From Bacteroidaceae bacterium (GTDB lineage Bacteria; Bacteroidota; Bacteroidia; Bacteroidales; Bacteroidaceae), in the NCBI GenBank assembly GCA_017465905.1, contig JAFTVE010000037.1, positions 1 through 33,097 on the forward strand: a stretch of 33,097 nt of DNA. Reading direction: 5' to 3'. The notes under the pieces are model-generated. The model worked only from the letters and a program-made list of their open reading frames with translations. It was not told the origin of the DNA and searched no databases. The position numbers and the translations under genes are program-made. This document shows, in pieces, positions 1-10,138 of this stretch. Every line of letters begins with the position of its first letter. The first letter of the stretch is position 1.

Positions 1-1
1 A

Positions 2-427
2 TACAATATCTCAGGCAACATCATCTTCTCAGCCGAGGATGTGGTGGTATCTGCCACGACTTCACTGTCGCAGCCGTCGGGTAGTGGCTATACACTTGCA
101 GGCTGCTACGAGGGAGTCCCTGCCGGAAGTCGCGTGTTTGCACTCAATGAGGAAGATTACATGGTCGGTGGTGCAACCTATGTGCCTGGTGGTCTGTTTG
201 CCTCTGGCATTCGCGACATACGCCCATTCGAAGCCTATGTCTACAACGAATCCTCCATGCGTGCTCCCTACCTGCGAATTGGCGGTGACGATGGAACAGG
301 TCTGACTACCCCCGTGCTCGTCTCTTCCGATGACGGTTGGTATACCTTGCAGGGTATCCGCCTGAGCGGTAAACCTGTTGAGAAAGGTACGTATATACAT
401 CGTAACAAAGTCGTGTATATAAAGTAA
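2..427 (+). CDS. C-terminal end of a surface/secreted protein (5' end outside window)
   Basis: An open frame enters from the left edge and ends at TAA 425-427, leaving about 141 residues. They align along their length with the C-terminus of the 1404-residue InlB-repeat protein at 5571-9785: both have YN(I/V)xGNI, SG(S/N)GYTL, EGV, SRVxALN, DIxPFEAYxY, GTGL, DDxWYTLQG and a final KGxYIxxNxVVYIK. The tail, with a YTLQGIRLSGKP step before a short beta-rich end, resembles the C-terminal sorting tails seen on Prevotella BspA-like proteins, so cell-surface or secreted export is inferred. Nothing upstream is visible, so repeat content is unknown. It is most likely a paralogue of the downstream gene within one surface-protein locus. 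Confidence 0.8.
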   Translation, partial: YNISGNIIFSAEDVVVSATTSLSQPSGSGYTLAGCYEGVPAGSRVFALNEEDYMVGGATYVPGGLFASGIRDIRPFEAYVYNESSMRAPYLRIGGDDGTGLTTPVLVSSDDGWYTLQGIRLSGKPVEKGTYIHRNKVVYIK

Positions 428-453
428 ATATTGATAAGTACTTTCATTTTCAC

Positions 454-491
454 TGCCACCCGATGCAATTATTTGCCGGGTGGCAATTTTT
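454..491 (+). terminator. Intrinsic terminator after the left-edge gene
   Basis: TGCCACCCG (454-462) pairs with CGGGTGGCA (477-485), a 9-bp GC-rich stem, followed by a T run at 487-491. It lies 26 bp past the stop codon and separates this gene from the next transcription unit. Confidence 0.85.
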
Positions 492-594
492 GTCAAGGTA
501 GGTCTTGTAAATCTATTTTGCCGAAAAATAACATCAGATTTACAAATGATTTTGATTTTTTCAATATTTTTATTCTATACTTTAAAAAAATGCT

Positions 595-602
595 TATATT
601 TG
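595..602 (+). promoter_or_regulatory. Bacteroidota-type promoter -7 element for the BspA/InlB gene pair
   Basis: TATATTTG matches the TAnnTTTG -7 consensus. There is no good TTTG at the expected -33 spacing, so the match is partial. A start site near 609 would give a leader of about 95 nt before the ATG at 704. The rest of 492-703 is AT-rich with no other feature seen. Confidence 0.5.
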
Positions 603-703
603 CAAATCCTACTTGTGTCAACAGGCCTCTTTTTTACATTGATTTAGAAATGTATGTTAATGAGCATTAAGATAATATTGTAATAAAACTAAAATATACA
701 TTT

Positions 704-3700
704 ATGAAGAGAATCTTTTCTTACCTATTGGTAATGGTCACCATCGCCTTTGGTGGTGGCAAAGCTTTAGCACAGTCGGTGAACATCAACGACGTGGTGT
801 ATAGCGTGAGTGGCGACTACGCTACCGTAACGGGCTATAATTTCAATGGCTCCAACGCTGCCGTAGAGGTGCAGGCGAAGGTCACCATCAACGGGGTAGA
901 ATACTCGGTGAAAGAGATTGGCAACAGTGCCTTCAACAACAAGGACAGCCTAGTGTCTGTGACCCTACCCGAGGGCATCAAAACGATTGGGATCTCTGCC
1001 TTCTACTCGTGCGGTGGCTTGACCGCCATCAACTTCCCTAAGGGACTGGAGAGTATCGGGGATGAGGCCTTCCGCTCTTGCACCAAGCTTGCGGCCATTG
1101 AGTTGCCCGAGGGTTTGAAGAGTATTGGCGCGTACGCTTTTGGCTATTGTCAGAGCGTGACCACCCTCGCTATCCCTGCAGGAGTGACATCAGTTGGTAC
1201 TAATGCCTTCAGAAATTGCACCAAGCTCACCACGGCTACTCTACCCCAGACCATCACTAGCATCAGCAACTACATGTTTTATAATTGCGGCGTCCTCACC
1301 GCCATTATCATCCCCGAGGGAGTGATGAGTATAGGAAATTCTGCATTCGAAAACTGCAGTGGCTTGGCTACAGTCACGCTGCCAAAGAGCCTGAAGAGCA
1401 TAGGCAGTGATGCCTTCTGGTCTTGTTCTGCACTGACCACCCTGAACCTCTCCGAAGGGATGATGCTTACCTCAATGGGTAGTAACGTCTTCAACAACAC
1501 TGCGCTCTCGCTCCCCACAGAGGGTGGCATACGCTATGTTGGGTCGTTTGCCTATGAGCTGTCTGACCGATCGCTTGCAGAATATGTCATCAAGGAGGGC
1601 ACAACCAGCATCAACGCCGGCCTATTCTATAACTGCACGGCGATGACCAATGTCACCATCCCCGAGAGTGTCGTATTCATTGGGGAGAATGCATTTAGTG
1701 GTTGCACATCGCTCCCCATCGAGAATGGCATCCGCTATGCAGGCTGCTACGCCATTGAGACAACCGACAAGACACTGACCGACTACACCCTGAAAGATAG
1801 TGTGCGCTACTTGGGCGACAACCTTTTCAATGGCTGTAAGTCCATGACCACCATGACCATCCCTGCAGGGGTGACACTGATTGGCTACCGTACATTCTAT
1901 GGCTGCTCTTCGCTGGCCACCGTGACACTTCCCGAGAATCTCACATCCATTGGCAACGAAGCATTCTATAACTGTTCCAAGCTGACAGCTATAGACATCC
2001 CCGCTGGCGTGACAACCATCGGTAACCATGCATTCTACAACTGTTCGGCATTGGCCTCTGCCATCACGCTTGGCGAGGGAATGACCTACCTGGGTGAATA
2101 CGCGTTCTACAATTGTACAGCTTTGAAATCAATCAATATCCCCGCAGGGGTGACAACTATCGGTAACCGCACATTCTATGAGTGCTCTTCACTGAGTACA
2201 GTGACACTGACCGAGGGGTTGAAAAGCATTGGTGAATATGCGTTCTACAATTGCAAATCGCTGAAATCAATCCATATCCCCGCAGGTGTGGAATCAATCG
2301 GTAGATACGCGTTCAATAACTGCACATCGATGACCGAAGCCACACTAGCCGAGGGGCTGAAAACGATTGGCGAATACGCTTTTTACTATTGTTCAGCACT
2401 ACAGTCCATTCAGATACCCGTGGGTGTGAGTAGAATCGAGCAATACACCTTTAAAAACTGTGAATCTTTGGCTTCAGTAACACTCCCCGAAGGATTGACA
2501 TTCATTGGGGGCAATGCATTTAGAGAAAACTACGCACTGGCCTCTATCAATATTCCCTCTACAGTAATAGAAATCCAGAGTCAAGCCTTTGTTAATGACC
2601 GTAGCCTAAAAACAATGACACTCCCCGAGGGATTGACAACCCTTGGGAGCAGTGCATTCAGCGGATGCTCCGGCTTAACAGCGATCAACATCCCGCAAAG
2701 TCTGACTAAGATTCCTAATAGCGCATTCTATAGCTGTACATCGTTAAGTGCAGTAACCATTCCCGAAGGTGTGATGTCGATTGACGGTTCTGCGTTCTAT
2801 AACTGTTCATCGCTATGTACCTTCGAATGGCCCTCAACCTTGTCGTTTGTAGGGTCAAGCAACCTCACAAGCGACCGCCTTACGATTGTATCCCGTGCCG
2901 CCACTCCCCCCACTATCGAGAATGGCTGTAGCGGTCGTCTCTTCCACGTTCCAGCTGGAAGTGGTGCTCTGTATGAAGAACTTTATCCAAACAACATCAT
3001 CATTGAAGGTGAGGGCACCAAGGTCGTGGTGACTATTGCAGAAGCAGGTACATTGGGCGAAGAGGTGTTGAAACAGGTAAGCAACCTGGCCGATGTGAAT
3101 CATCTGACAGTGAGTGGCACCATCAACGCCACAGACATCGAGAGCATCAAGAACAGCAGCCCCAACCTGATCACACTAGACCTGTCGGGCGTGAACATGA
3201 AGGATATCCCTAATGATTTCATGAACGGAAAGACAAGCTTCACTCAGGTCGTACTGCCCAGCAATGCGGAGACGATAGGAGATAATGCATTCTCCAACTG
3301 CAAACGAATGAAGGAGATTACGTTACCTGAGTCTGTCAAGGAGATTAAATACCGCGCCTTCTACAACACGGCGCTCAGCACTATCGTGCTGCCCGAAGGA
3401 TTGACACGACTGGGATCCTGTGTATTCGACAACTGCTACGACTTGGAGTCTGTAAACATCCCCGCAGGCATCACTGGAATCGAGGAAAACACTTTCTACA
3501 GCTGCCGTGCACTGAAGTCTATCGAGCTGCCCGAGAAGGTTACCTACATCAACAGTTATGCATTTAGCGGATGCAGCGCATTGACTTCGGTGACATTCCC
3601 TAACAACATGACTAGCATCAACTATCGTGCATTCTATGGTTGCAGCTCGTTAGCCTCGCTCACCCTGCCGCAGGAGCTTACCGTAATCGGAGGAGAGGCA

Positions 3701-5551
3701 TTCCGCGGATGCTCTGCGTTGACCGCACTGGAAATCCCCAGCAAGGTAACCACAATCGGTGCCAATGCATTCATGGATTGCGACAGACTGAAAACAGTCA
3801 GTGTGGATGGCAACATCAGAAGCATAGAGAGCGAAGCATTCTATTCGTGCGACAACCTGGAAAGCGTGACCCTCTCAGGTACACTTCTCCAATGCGGTTC
3901 TGCAGTATTTAGCTATTGCGGCAACCTGAAAAGTGTGACCATACAAGCCCTGTTCCCACCCAAAGCAAGCAACGAGCTGGCACCCAACGAAGCCTGTGTG
4001 CTGTATGCACCGGAGTGGACAATGGATAAGTACAAACTGGCTACGGGATGGAGCGGATTCAAGAACCTGCAACCCATCACTGGAATTTATCCGACACAGA
4101 TTACGGCCTACAAGGAGGAGTCGTTGTCAATCCCCGACAATGGTCTGCCCCAAGACTATCTGCCCAACATGACCATTGCATACGATGAATCAGATCGATA
4201 TAATATATATGTAGGTAAACTGACAGTACGCGGTGAGATGCCGCTGACACTCGCAACCTTCGAGATGCAGCAGACACGCGACACTCGCACCATGACCTCG
4301 CTGATCAATAATGGTAATCTGAGCGCAAACAAGATTGTGACAAACATCACCATGTCTGCTAATACGTGGCACTACCTGACATTCCCCTATGATGTGAAGG
4401 TGTCGGACATCATAAGCGAGGGTGGCGACTGGATCATCTGCTATTATGATGGTGAGGCACGTGCTCAGGCCGACTTCGGCAACACATGGAAGACTGTACC
4501 CTACGATAGCATCCTGCATGCAGGTGAGGGTTACATTTGGCATAGCACAAACGGAAAGTTCACTGTTCCTTCTGTGGACAATGACAACCGTAACCTTATC
4601 TTCGCTAAGGATACTCGATATATCCAGTTGGATGAGCATGCCGCATCGACCACAGCTAACTATGGTTGGAACCTTATAGGTAATCCTTTCCCCTGTTATT
4701 ATGATACACGCTTCATGGAGTTTACTTCGCCCATTACAGTTCGTAACGGAAACTCATATGCTGCCTACTCACCTATAGATGATAGTTATATACTTATGCC
4801 TAACGAAGCCTTCTTCGTACAGTGCTCTGCCGACAACAACGTAGTAGGCTTTACTCTTGTTGGACGCCAAACCAACAACACAGTACGTGAACTCACTGCA
4901 GCCCCATCAGTGAGCCGTAGCGCGTCAAATATCCGTAGCGTATTGAACCTCTATCTGGAGAATAACAGCTTTGTAGACCACACCAGACTGGTAGTGAATG
5001 AGAATGCTTCAATGGAGTATGAAATCACTCGCGATGCTTCCAAGTTCATGAGCGACGACAACACCGTGCCTCAGCTTTTCACCATCGAAAACAATGAGCG
5101 TATGGCTATCAATGAGCGTCCCTTGGCTGATGGTAAGGCTGTACTGGGTGTTTATATCGGTGTGGCTGGTACACATACCCTTTCACTTGATACTAAGGCA
5201 GAAGGCATGGAGGTTGTGCTTGTCGACAAGGCGTTAGGTGTTGAGAAAGATCTTACCATCGATTCATATACATTCACAGCTGATGCCGGTACATATACCG
5301 ATCGATTCGAGATTCGTATGAAGCGTATAGGTGAAACAGGTGTTGTGGAGTCTGCGGCGTCAACAGTGAAGGTGGCAACTGTATCGGGTGCAATTACCAT
5401 TGTGAATGCAACAGAAACAATTCATGTATATAATGCTGCTGGCGCATTGGTGGCTACAGTAAATGACAATGCTGCAACTATTGAGGTTGAGCCGGGCATT
5501 TATGTAGTGAAGGTGGGCGAAAAGGCACACAAGGTATCAGTAGTAAAGTAA
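704..5551 (+). CDS. BspA-like leucine-rich-repeat surface protein, 1615 aa
   Basis: A large exported protein. Residues 1-24 form a signal peptide with a hydrophobic core ending ALAQ. About residues 60-740 and 845-1095 are BspA-type (LRR_5) repeats of about 23 residues with the pattern L..I.IP.GVT.IG..AF..C, roughly 35-40 copies. They are split by a segment with HVPAGSG and a non-repeat TIAEAGTLGEEVL region near 750-845. About 1130-1550 is a non-repeat beta-rich region containing a WNLIGNPFPCYYD motif. The final 60 residues (HVYNAAGALVATV ... GIYVVKVGEK ... VSVVK) fit a type IX secretion type A sorting domain. Proteins of this type in oral Bacteroidetes bind host matrix or mediate coaggregation; the ligand here is unknown. 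The ATG at 704 is directly followed by the signal peptide. The next gene starts 19 bp downstream, so the two are probably cotranscribed. Confidence 0.9.
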   Translation: MKRIFSYLLVMVTIAFGGGKALAQSVNINDVVYSVSGDYATVTGYNFNGSNAAVEVQAKVTINGVEYSVKEIGNSAFNNKDSLVSVTLPEGIKTIGISAFYSCGGLTAINFPKGLESIGDEAFRSCTKLAAIELPEGLKSIGAYAFGYCQSVTTLAIPAGVTSVGTNAFRNCTKLTTATLPQTITSISNYMFYNCGVLTAIIIPEGVMSIGNSAFENCSGLATVTLPKSLKSIGSDAFWSCSALTTLNLSEGMMLTSMGSNVFNNTALSLPTEGGIRYVGSFAYELSDRSLAEYVIKEGTTSINAGLFYNCTAMTNVTIPESVVFIGENAFSGCTSLPIENGIRYAGCYAIETTDKTLTDYTLKDSVRYLGDNLFNGCKSMTTMTIPAGVTLIGYRTFYGCSSLATVTLPENLTSIGNEAFYNCSKLTAIDIPAGVTTIGNHAFYNCSALASAITLGEGMTYLGEYAFYNCTALKSINIPAGVTTIGNRTFYECSSLSTVTLTEGLKSIGEYAFYNCKSLKSIHIPAGVESIGRYAFNNCTSMTEATLAEGLKTIGEYAFYYCSALQSIQIPVGVSRIEQYTFKNCESLASVTLPEGLTFIGGNAFRENYALASINIPSTVIEIQSQAFVNDRSLKTMTLPEGLTTLGSSAFSGCSGLTAINIPQSLTKIPNSAFYSCTSLSAVTIPEGVMSIDGSAFYNCSSLCTFEWPSTLSFVGSSNLTSDRLTIVSRAATPPTIENGCSGRLFHVPAGSGALYEELYPNNIIIEGEGTKVVVTIAEAGTLGEEVLKQVSNLADVNHLTVSGTINATDIESIKNSSPNLITLDLSGVNMKDIPNDFMNGKTSFTQVVLPSNAETIGDNAFSNCKRMKEITLPESVKEIKYRAFYNTALSTIVLPEGLTRLGSCVFDNCYDLESVNIPAGITGIEENTFYSCRALKSIELPEKVTYINSYAFSGCSALTSVTFPNNMTSINYRAFYGCSSLASLTLPQELTVIGGEAFRGCSALTALEIPSKVTTIGANAFMDCDRLKTVSVDGNIRSIESEAFYSCDNLESVTLSGTLLQCGSAVFSYCGNLKSVTIQALFPPKASNELAPNEACVLYAPEWTMDKYKLATGWSGFKNLQPITGIYPTQITAYKEESLSIPDNGLPQDYLPNMTIAYDESDRYNIYVGKLTVRGEMPLTLATFEMQQTRDTRTMTSLINNGNLSANKIVTNITMSANTWHYLTFPYDVKVSDIISEGGDWIICYYDGEARAQADFGNTWKTVPYDSILHAGEGYIWHSTNGKFTVPSVDNDNRNLIFAKDTRYIQLDEHAASTTANYGWNLIGNPFPCYYDTRFMEFTSPITVRNGNSYAAYSPIDDSYILMPNEAFFVQCSADNNVVGFTLVGRQTNNTVRELTAAPSVSRSASNIRSVLNLYLENNSFVDHTRLVVNENASMEYEITRDASKFMSDDNTVPQLFTIENNERMAINERPLADGKAVLGVYIGVAGTHTLSLDTKAEGMEVVLVDKALGVEKDLTIDSYTFTADAGTYTDRFEIRMKRIGETGVVESAASTVKVATVSGAITIVNATETIHVYNAAGALVATVNDNAATIEVEPGIYVVKVGEKAHKVSVVK

Positions 5552-5570
5552 TTTAGCGATTTAGAGCTTT

Positions 5571-8500
5571 ATGATCAAGAGAATTCTTAGTATATGCATG
5601 CTTTGGCTGGGGTGCCTCACCTTGTGGGCGCAATCAACAGGCGGGTATGGTGGGGACTATAACCCCACTCGACCCGACGACCCGGCCATGCCTGCTGCAA
5701 GATATAGCTTGACCATCACTGCGACCGAAGGTGGAACGGTATCGCCAGATATCACAAACAAGAAGTACACCGCAGGCGTAGGCATGTGGGTCAGAGCATA
5801 TAATCAGACAGGCTATAAATTTTTATATTGGAAGAAGGGAGACGAGAAGGTGTCTTCAACGGCCGAGTTCTACTACTACACGCAAGCAGAAGATGTGGTG
5901 CTGACAGCAGTGTTTGAGTATAACCCCGGACAATATGGAGGAGACTACAAACCAGCCCTACCCGACGACCCGCAGACTTCGGCCAAGAGCTATAACTTGA
6001 CAGTGGAGTGCTCGCCAGCAAACGCAAGCAGCGTGAGTTGCAGTTCGTCGAAACCTATGATAGGAAGCGATGTGTATGTTTCTACGTCGCTCAATAGCAA
6101 TTATAAGTTCCTGGGTTGGTGGGAAGAGGATGAACTGGTGTCAACAGAACCCCGCTATTATTTCAAGATGGAGGGACGCGACATGCTCCTCGTAGCAAAG
6201 TATGAGTATGCTCCAGCTCGTCCTAACGACCCCACAAGCGATGGTTCGGTAACGACTCGCCAACTACGATACAGAATCGATGGTAGAGACTACCATGCCG
6301 AGAATTTGGTGCCTGGGACAAGAGTGAAAGCACTGGAGCAAACGCCCATAAAGAGAGGATACTCTTTCAAAGGGTGGAGTGAAATCCCAGAAGTGATGCC
6401 TGATTATGATGTAACTGTGAATGGTACTTTTGCTGTCAACAAATACAAAGTAAAGTTTACTATCGATGGAAAATCGATTACGAAATTCTTGGAATATGGT
6501 GCCGAGATTGTTCCTCCTGACGTGTGGCCTGCTGAGGGGGAGACCTTCAAATGGATAGATATGCCCGCTACCATGCCCAATAGAGATATTGTAATCAATG
6601 GTGAATATACTGCGGTAAAGTATGCGTTGATCTATATTCTGGATGGAGTAGAATATAGACGTAAAGAGTATAAAAAGGGAGAGGAGATAATTCCTTTACA
6701 AGATCCTGAAAAGGAAGGATATGTATTTAGTGGATGGAGCGACATACCGACAACCATGCCGGCAACGTATGTTGTAGTGAACGGTTCGTTCATTGATCCC
6801 AACCAACAACGCTATCAGGTAACCTTTAAGGTGGATGGAGAAGTGCATCATGTTGATTCTGTAACTTTGGGTAGCAACCTCAGTCACTTGAAGACGCCTG
6901 CTATGGAGGGATATACGTATCAAATTACGAATGATATTCCTGTCTTCATGCCTAAGTATGACCTGGTCATTGAAGGTACTTTCGCAATAAACAGCCACAA
7001 ACTTGTTTATATGATTGATGGAGATGTTTATAAGGAAAGTATTGTTGAATATGGCACACCAATTACGGAAGAAATACCTCCTGCAATAGTAGGAAGTGCC
7101 TTTACTGGTTGGGGCGATATCCCTGAAACCATGCCAGACATGGATGTGACATTATCTGGATCATATATTCTTAATGGCTACACGATTACCTATGTCGTGG
7201 ATGGAGAAGTGTATGAAAAAAATGTTTTCGCATATGGTAAAGATGTGAGACCATTAGGAAATCTTTCCAAGGAGGGCTATACCTTTAGTGGTTGGAGTGA
7301 AATCCCAGAAACGATGCCTAATAATGATGTAACTGTTGTAGGCTCATTTACAATCAATAAATATAAGGTGACTTATATGGTAAACGGTAGTGTTTACCAT
7401 ACAGATACCATGTCGTATAGTACACCTATTGTTCCTATTGAAGAACCCGTAAAAGAAGGTTATACCTTCAGCGGATGGGGGGAAATCCCCGGCATCGTAC
7501 CGTCTAATGATGTAATCATAAATGGAGTTTTTACAGTCAATAAACATAAGATTGTATATACAGTCGATGGCTCTGTTTCTTACTCAGACTCCATTGAGTA
7601 TGGTGAAAAGATTATTTTGATAGATGAACCAATAAAAGAGGGTTATACCTTCAGCGGATGGAGTGAGGCTCCTCGAACAATGCCTGATAGAAATGTTGTT
7701 GTGAGTGGTGCGTTTTCCATTAATGAATATAAGGTTATCTATTTAGTTGATGATAACACATATTACACCGATACGCTTGAATATGGTGCAGGCATTACTG
7801 TCATGAAGAATCCTGTAAAAGAGGGATACACCTTTAGCGGATGGAGTGAGGCACCTCAAATCATGCCCGCCAATGATGTTACAATTTCTGGTAAATTTAC
7901 TATCAATAAGTATAAACTTATCTATACGGTAGGAGGCATACAGTACTATACTGATTCGCTAGAATATGGCGCTGAAATTGTTGAACAGGAATGGCCTGTA
8001 AAGGAGGGATATACCTTTAGTGGATGGGAGGGTCTCCCATCTACTATGCCTGCAAACAATGTCGTTGCTGAAGGAGTGTTCCATATTAATAAGTATAAAA
8101 TAACTTATATAGTAGAAGGGGAAACACTTCATACGGACTCTATTGCATTCAATGAGAAAATTGTACCTTTCGATTATCCTGAGAAAGAGGGATTTACATT
8201 TAGTGGATGGATTGGGATACCAACTGTTATGCCCGCCAATGATATTACAATTTCTGGTAATTTTATTATCAATAAGTATAAACTCACCTATACGGTAGAA
8301 GGCATACAGTACTATACTGATTCGCTAGAATATGGCGCTGTGATTGTTGAACAGGAATGGCCTGTAAAGGAGGGATATACCTTTAGTGGCTGGGTGGATC
8401 TCCCATCTGCTATGCCTGCAAACAATGTCGTTGCTGAAGGAGTGTTCCATATTAATAAGTATAAAATAACTTATATAGTAGAAGGGGAAACACTTTATAC

Positions 8501-9785
8501 AGATTCTATTACATTCAATGAGAGAATTTCACCAATCGATTATCCAGAGAAGGAGGGGTTTACCTTTAGTGGATGGATTGGAATACCAACTGTTATGCCC
8601 GCTAGTGATGTGACAACAGGTGGAGAATTCTTTATAAATACGACCCAGATAGACTCACAAGGATTGGTTTATTCATTGAATGAATCCACTGAAGCTTTTG
8701 AAGTATCTAACTACGAGGAGTCTTTGGCTGGTAGAATTGTAATTCCTGAAGATTTGTATGGCTATCCTATAAAGGGTATTGATAGTCGTGCATTCATGGG
8801 AGCGGAGGAGTTGACCACAATAGTGATTCCTGCCAGTATTACTAGCATAGGAAGTAAGGCTTTCTATGGTTGCCTTAATCTGCAAGTTATAGAGTGGAAT
8901 ACAACAGCACCATTGGAGGAAGCTAGTTTTGAGGAACCTGAGAGACACAATAATCTGCTTATTTATGTAAAGGATCCAACTACCAAGGTGACATATAAAG
9001 GTAATGTGGTAGTTGACGGTGTGGCTGAGCAGATAACATTGTATGATGGAATTCCGCTTTGCAATACACGTGATTTTACTGCACGTAGTGTCAAGTTTAC
9101 TCGCGAGTTTACAAAGAAAACACAGATAGGTGTAGCTGGAGGTTGGGAGGCTTTGGTACTTCCCTTCGATGTCCAGACGGTGACAAGCGAGACCCGTGGA
9201 CTCTTGAAACCTTTTGGTCAAGCTGATTTTGACAAATCGCTTCCCTATTGGGTAGCAGAATTTCAGAGTGATGGCTCATTTGCCTACGTTGAAACGATAA
9301 AGGCCAATACTCCTTTCATTATGGAGGTGCCCAATAGTGATGAGTATCAGGACATCTATAATGTTGAGGGTAATATAACCTTCTCTTCTGAGAATGTTAC
9401 TGTACATTCAACAATGAATATCTCTGAGCCTACGGGTAATGGGTATACATTACAGGGAAGTTATGAAGGCGTGTCTTCTGATAGCCGCGTGTATGCTCTC
9501 AATGATGTAGAATATACCTTGGAGGATGGTTCTGTGAGCTTGGCTGGTAGCGTATTTGTTGCCGATGCTCGCGATATACTTCCCTTCGAAGCGTACATTT
9601 ATGGTAATCAGGTTAGCCGTGCTTCTTACATGCGTATCTCTGGTAAGAATGGTACTGGCCTCAACGCTGTTGTACTTGATGCTTCGGATGACAGTTGGTA
9701 CACCTTACAAGGTGTTCGTCTAAATGGACGTCCTCAAGAGAAAGGACTGTACATATACAAGAACCAAGTGGTATATATCAAATAG
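5571..9785 (+). CDS. InlB B-repeat surface protein with a small LRR module, 1404 aa
   Basis: Signal peptide at residues 1-21 (ends LTLWAQ). About 30-115 and 135-215 are two divergent InlB-B/BACON-like repeats (YSLTITATEGGTVSP; LTVECSPANASSVSC), each preceded by a GGDY(N/K)P linker. About 227-1030 hold 13 Listeria-Bacteroides (Flg_new type) repeats of about 61 residues, pattern YK(V/I)xYxVDG..Y..D.xxYG..I.....P.KEGYTFSGW..IP..MP..DV...G.F.IN. About 1057-1107 contain BspA-like LRR sequence (IDSRAFMGA, SITSIGSKAFYGC). The last 240 residues match the left-edge partial gene and end KGLYIYKNQVVYIK, a probable sorting tail. The repeats suggest an extended stalk that presents or anchors the C-terminal part; no ligand can be named. 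It follows the BspA-like gene by 19 bp and is closed by a strong terminator. Confidence 0.88.
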   Translation: MIKRILSICMLWLGCLTLWAQSTGGYGGDYNPTRPDDPAMPAARYSLTITATEGGTVSPDITNKKYTAGVGMWVRAYNQTGYKFLYWKKGDEKVSSTAEFYYYTQAEDVVLTAVFEYNPGQYGGDYKPALPDDPQTSAKSYNLTVECSPANASSVSCSSSKPMIGSDVYVSTSLNSNYKFLGWWEEDELVSTEPRYYFKMEGRDMLLVAKYEYAPARPNDPTSDGSVTTRQLRYRIDGRDYHAENLVPGTRVKALEQTPIKRGYSFKGWSEIPEVMPDYDVTVNGTFAVNKYKVKFTIDGKSITKFLEYGAEIVPPDVWPAEGETFKWIDMPATMPNRDIVINGEYTAVKYALIYILDGVEYRRKEYKKGEEIIPLQDPEKEGYVFSGWSDIPTTMPATYVVVNGSFIDPNQQRYQVTFKVDGEVHHVDSVTLGSNLSHLKTPAMEGYTYQITNDIPVFMPKYDLVIEGTFAINSHKLVYMIDGDVYKESIVEYGTPITEEIPPAIVGSAFTGWGDIPETMPDMDVTLSGSYILNGYTITYVVDGEVYEKNVFAYGKDVRPLGNLSKEGYTFSGWSEIPETMPNNDVTVVGSFTINKYKVTYMVNGSVYHTDTMSYSTPIVPIEEPVKEGYTFSGWGEIPGIVPSNDVIINGVFTVNKHKIVYTVDGSVSYSDSIEYGEKIILIDEPIKEGYTFSGWSEAPRTMPDRNVVVSGAFSINEYKVIYLVDDNTYYTDTLEYGAGITVMKNPVKEGYTFSGWSEAPQIMPANDVTISGKFTINKYKLIYTVGGIQYYTDSLEYGAEIVEQEWPVKEGYTFSGWEGLPSTMPANNVVAEGVFHINKYKITYIVEGETLHTDSIAFNEKIVPFDYPEKEGFTFSGWIGIPTVMPANDITISGNFIINKYKLTYTVEGIQYYTDSLEYGAVIVEQEWPVKEGYTFSGWVDLPSAMPANNVVAEGVFHINKYKITYIVEGETLYTDSITFNERISPIDYPEKEGFTFSGWIGIPTVMPASDVTTGGEFFINTTQIDSQGLVYSLNESTEAFEVSNYEESLAGRIVIPEDLYGYPIKGIDSRAFMGAEELTTIVIPASITSIGSKAFYGCLNLQVIEWNTTAPLEEASFEEPERHNNLLIYVKDPTTKVTYKGNVVVDGVAEQITLYDGIPLCNTRDFTARSVKFTREFTKKTQIGVAGGWEALVLPFDVQTVTSETRGLLKPFGQADFDKSLPYWVAEFQSDGSFAYVETIKANTPFIMEVPNSDEYQDIYNVEGNITFSSENVTVHSTMNISEPTGNGYTLQGSYEGVSSDSRVYALNDVEYTLEDGSVSLAGSVFVADARDILPFEAYIYGNQVSRASYMRISGKNGTGLNAVVLDASDDSWYTLQGVRLNGRPQEKGLYIYKNQVVYIK
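7863..8594 (+). repeat. Recent tandem duplication of a two-repeat block (2 x 366 bp) in the InlB-repeat gene
   Basis: Positions 7863-8228 and 8229-8594 are two copies of a 366-bp block (122 codons, two InlB repeats), and a third partial start (ATGCCCGC) follows at 8595. Long stretches are identical between copies, for example the region beginning CCTGCAAACAATGTCGTTGC. Other repeats in the gene are far more diverged, so this duplication is younger than the rest of the array. The reading frame is kept. Confidence 0.92.
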
Positions 9786-9804
9786 CAATTTTGCTAAGTA
9801 GAAT

Positions 9805-9836
9805 AAAAAAGCATCTTCCGCGGAAGATGCTTTTTT
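9805..9836 (+). terminator. Strong bidirectional terminator
   Basis: AAAAAA, the perfect palindrome GCATCTTCCG/CGGAAGATGC (9811-9830), then TTTTTT. It closes the surface-protein unit on the plus strand and, by symmetry, also the tRNA-Thr unit read from the minus strand. Confidence 0.95.
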
Positions 9837-9842
9837 GTTCTG

Positions 9843-9917
<75 letters not shown>

Positions 9918-9971
9918 GCCGAAGATTTGATGCATTTGTTGCAAAGGTTGTGCAATGCGAAAATGCGGATG

Positions 9972-10003
9972 CAAAAGTAGAATATTTTGCGATAACTGCC
10001 AAA
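9972..10003 (-). promoter_or_regulatory. Promoter of tRNA-Thr
   Basis: On the minus strand TTTG (10000-10003) and TACTTTTG (9972-9979) are 20 bp apart, a full match to the Bacteroidota -33/-7 consensus. Predicted start near 9965, about 50 nt before the tRNA 5' end. Confidence 0.8.
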
Positions 10004-10105
10004 TAAAATCTGTAGTTTTTTTGAAACACTATGCTACAGTGTGAAATGTGAAAATTATTTTAAATATAATGGTGGCAGTTGATGTAAAATATGGATTTTT
10101 ATTTG

Positions 10106-10113
10106 TAATTTTG
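10106..10113 (+). promoter_or_regulatory. Promoter -7 element upstream of the purF-like/carAB operon
   Basis: TAATTTTG fits TAnnTTTG; the -33 region is only T-rich. Predicted start near 10120, giving a leader of about 290 nt before the purF-like ATG. No second TAnnTTTG is seen between the terminator at 10280-10326 and the gene. Confidence 0.6.
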
Positions 10114-10138
10114 CGCGAACAAAAAGTGTCATTGCATT

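Noticed and set aside
7863-8594. Repeat array as CRISPR or non-coding satellite
   Set aside because: The 366-bp period is an exact codon multiple inside one open frame encoding InlB repeats.
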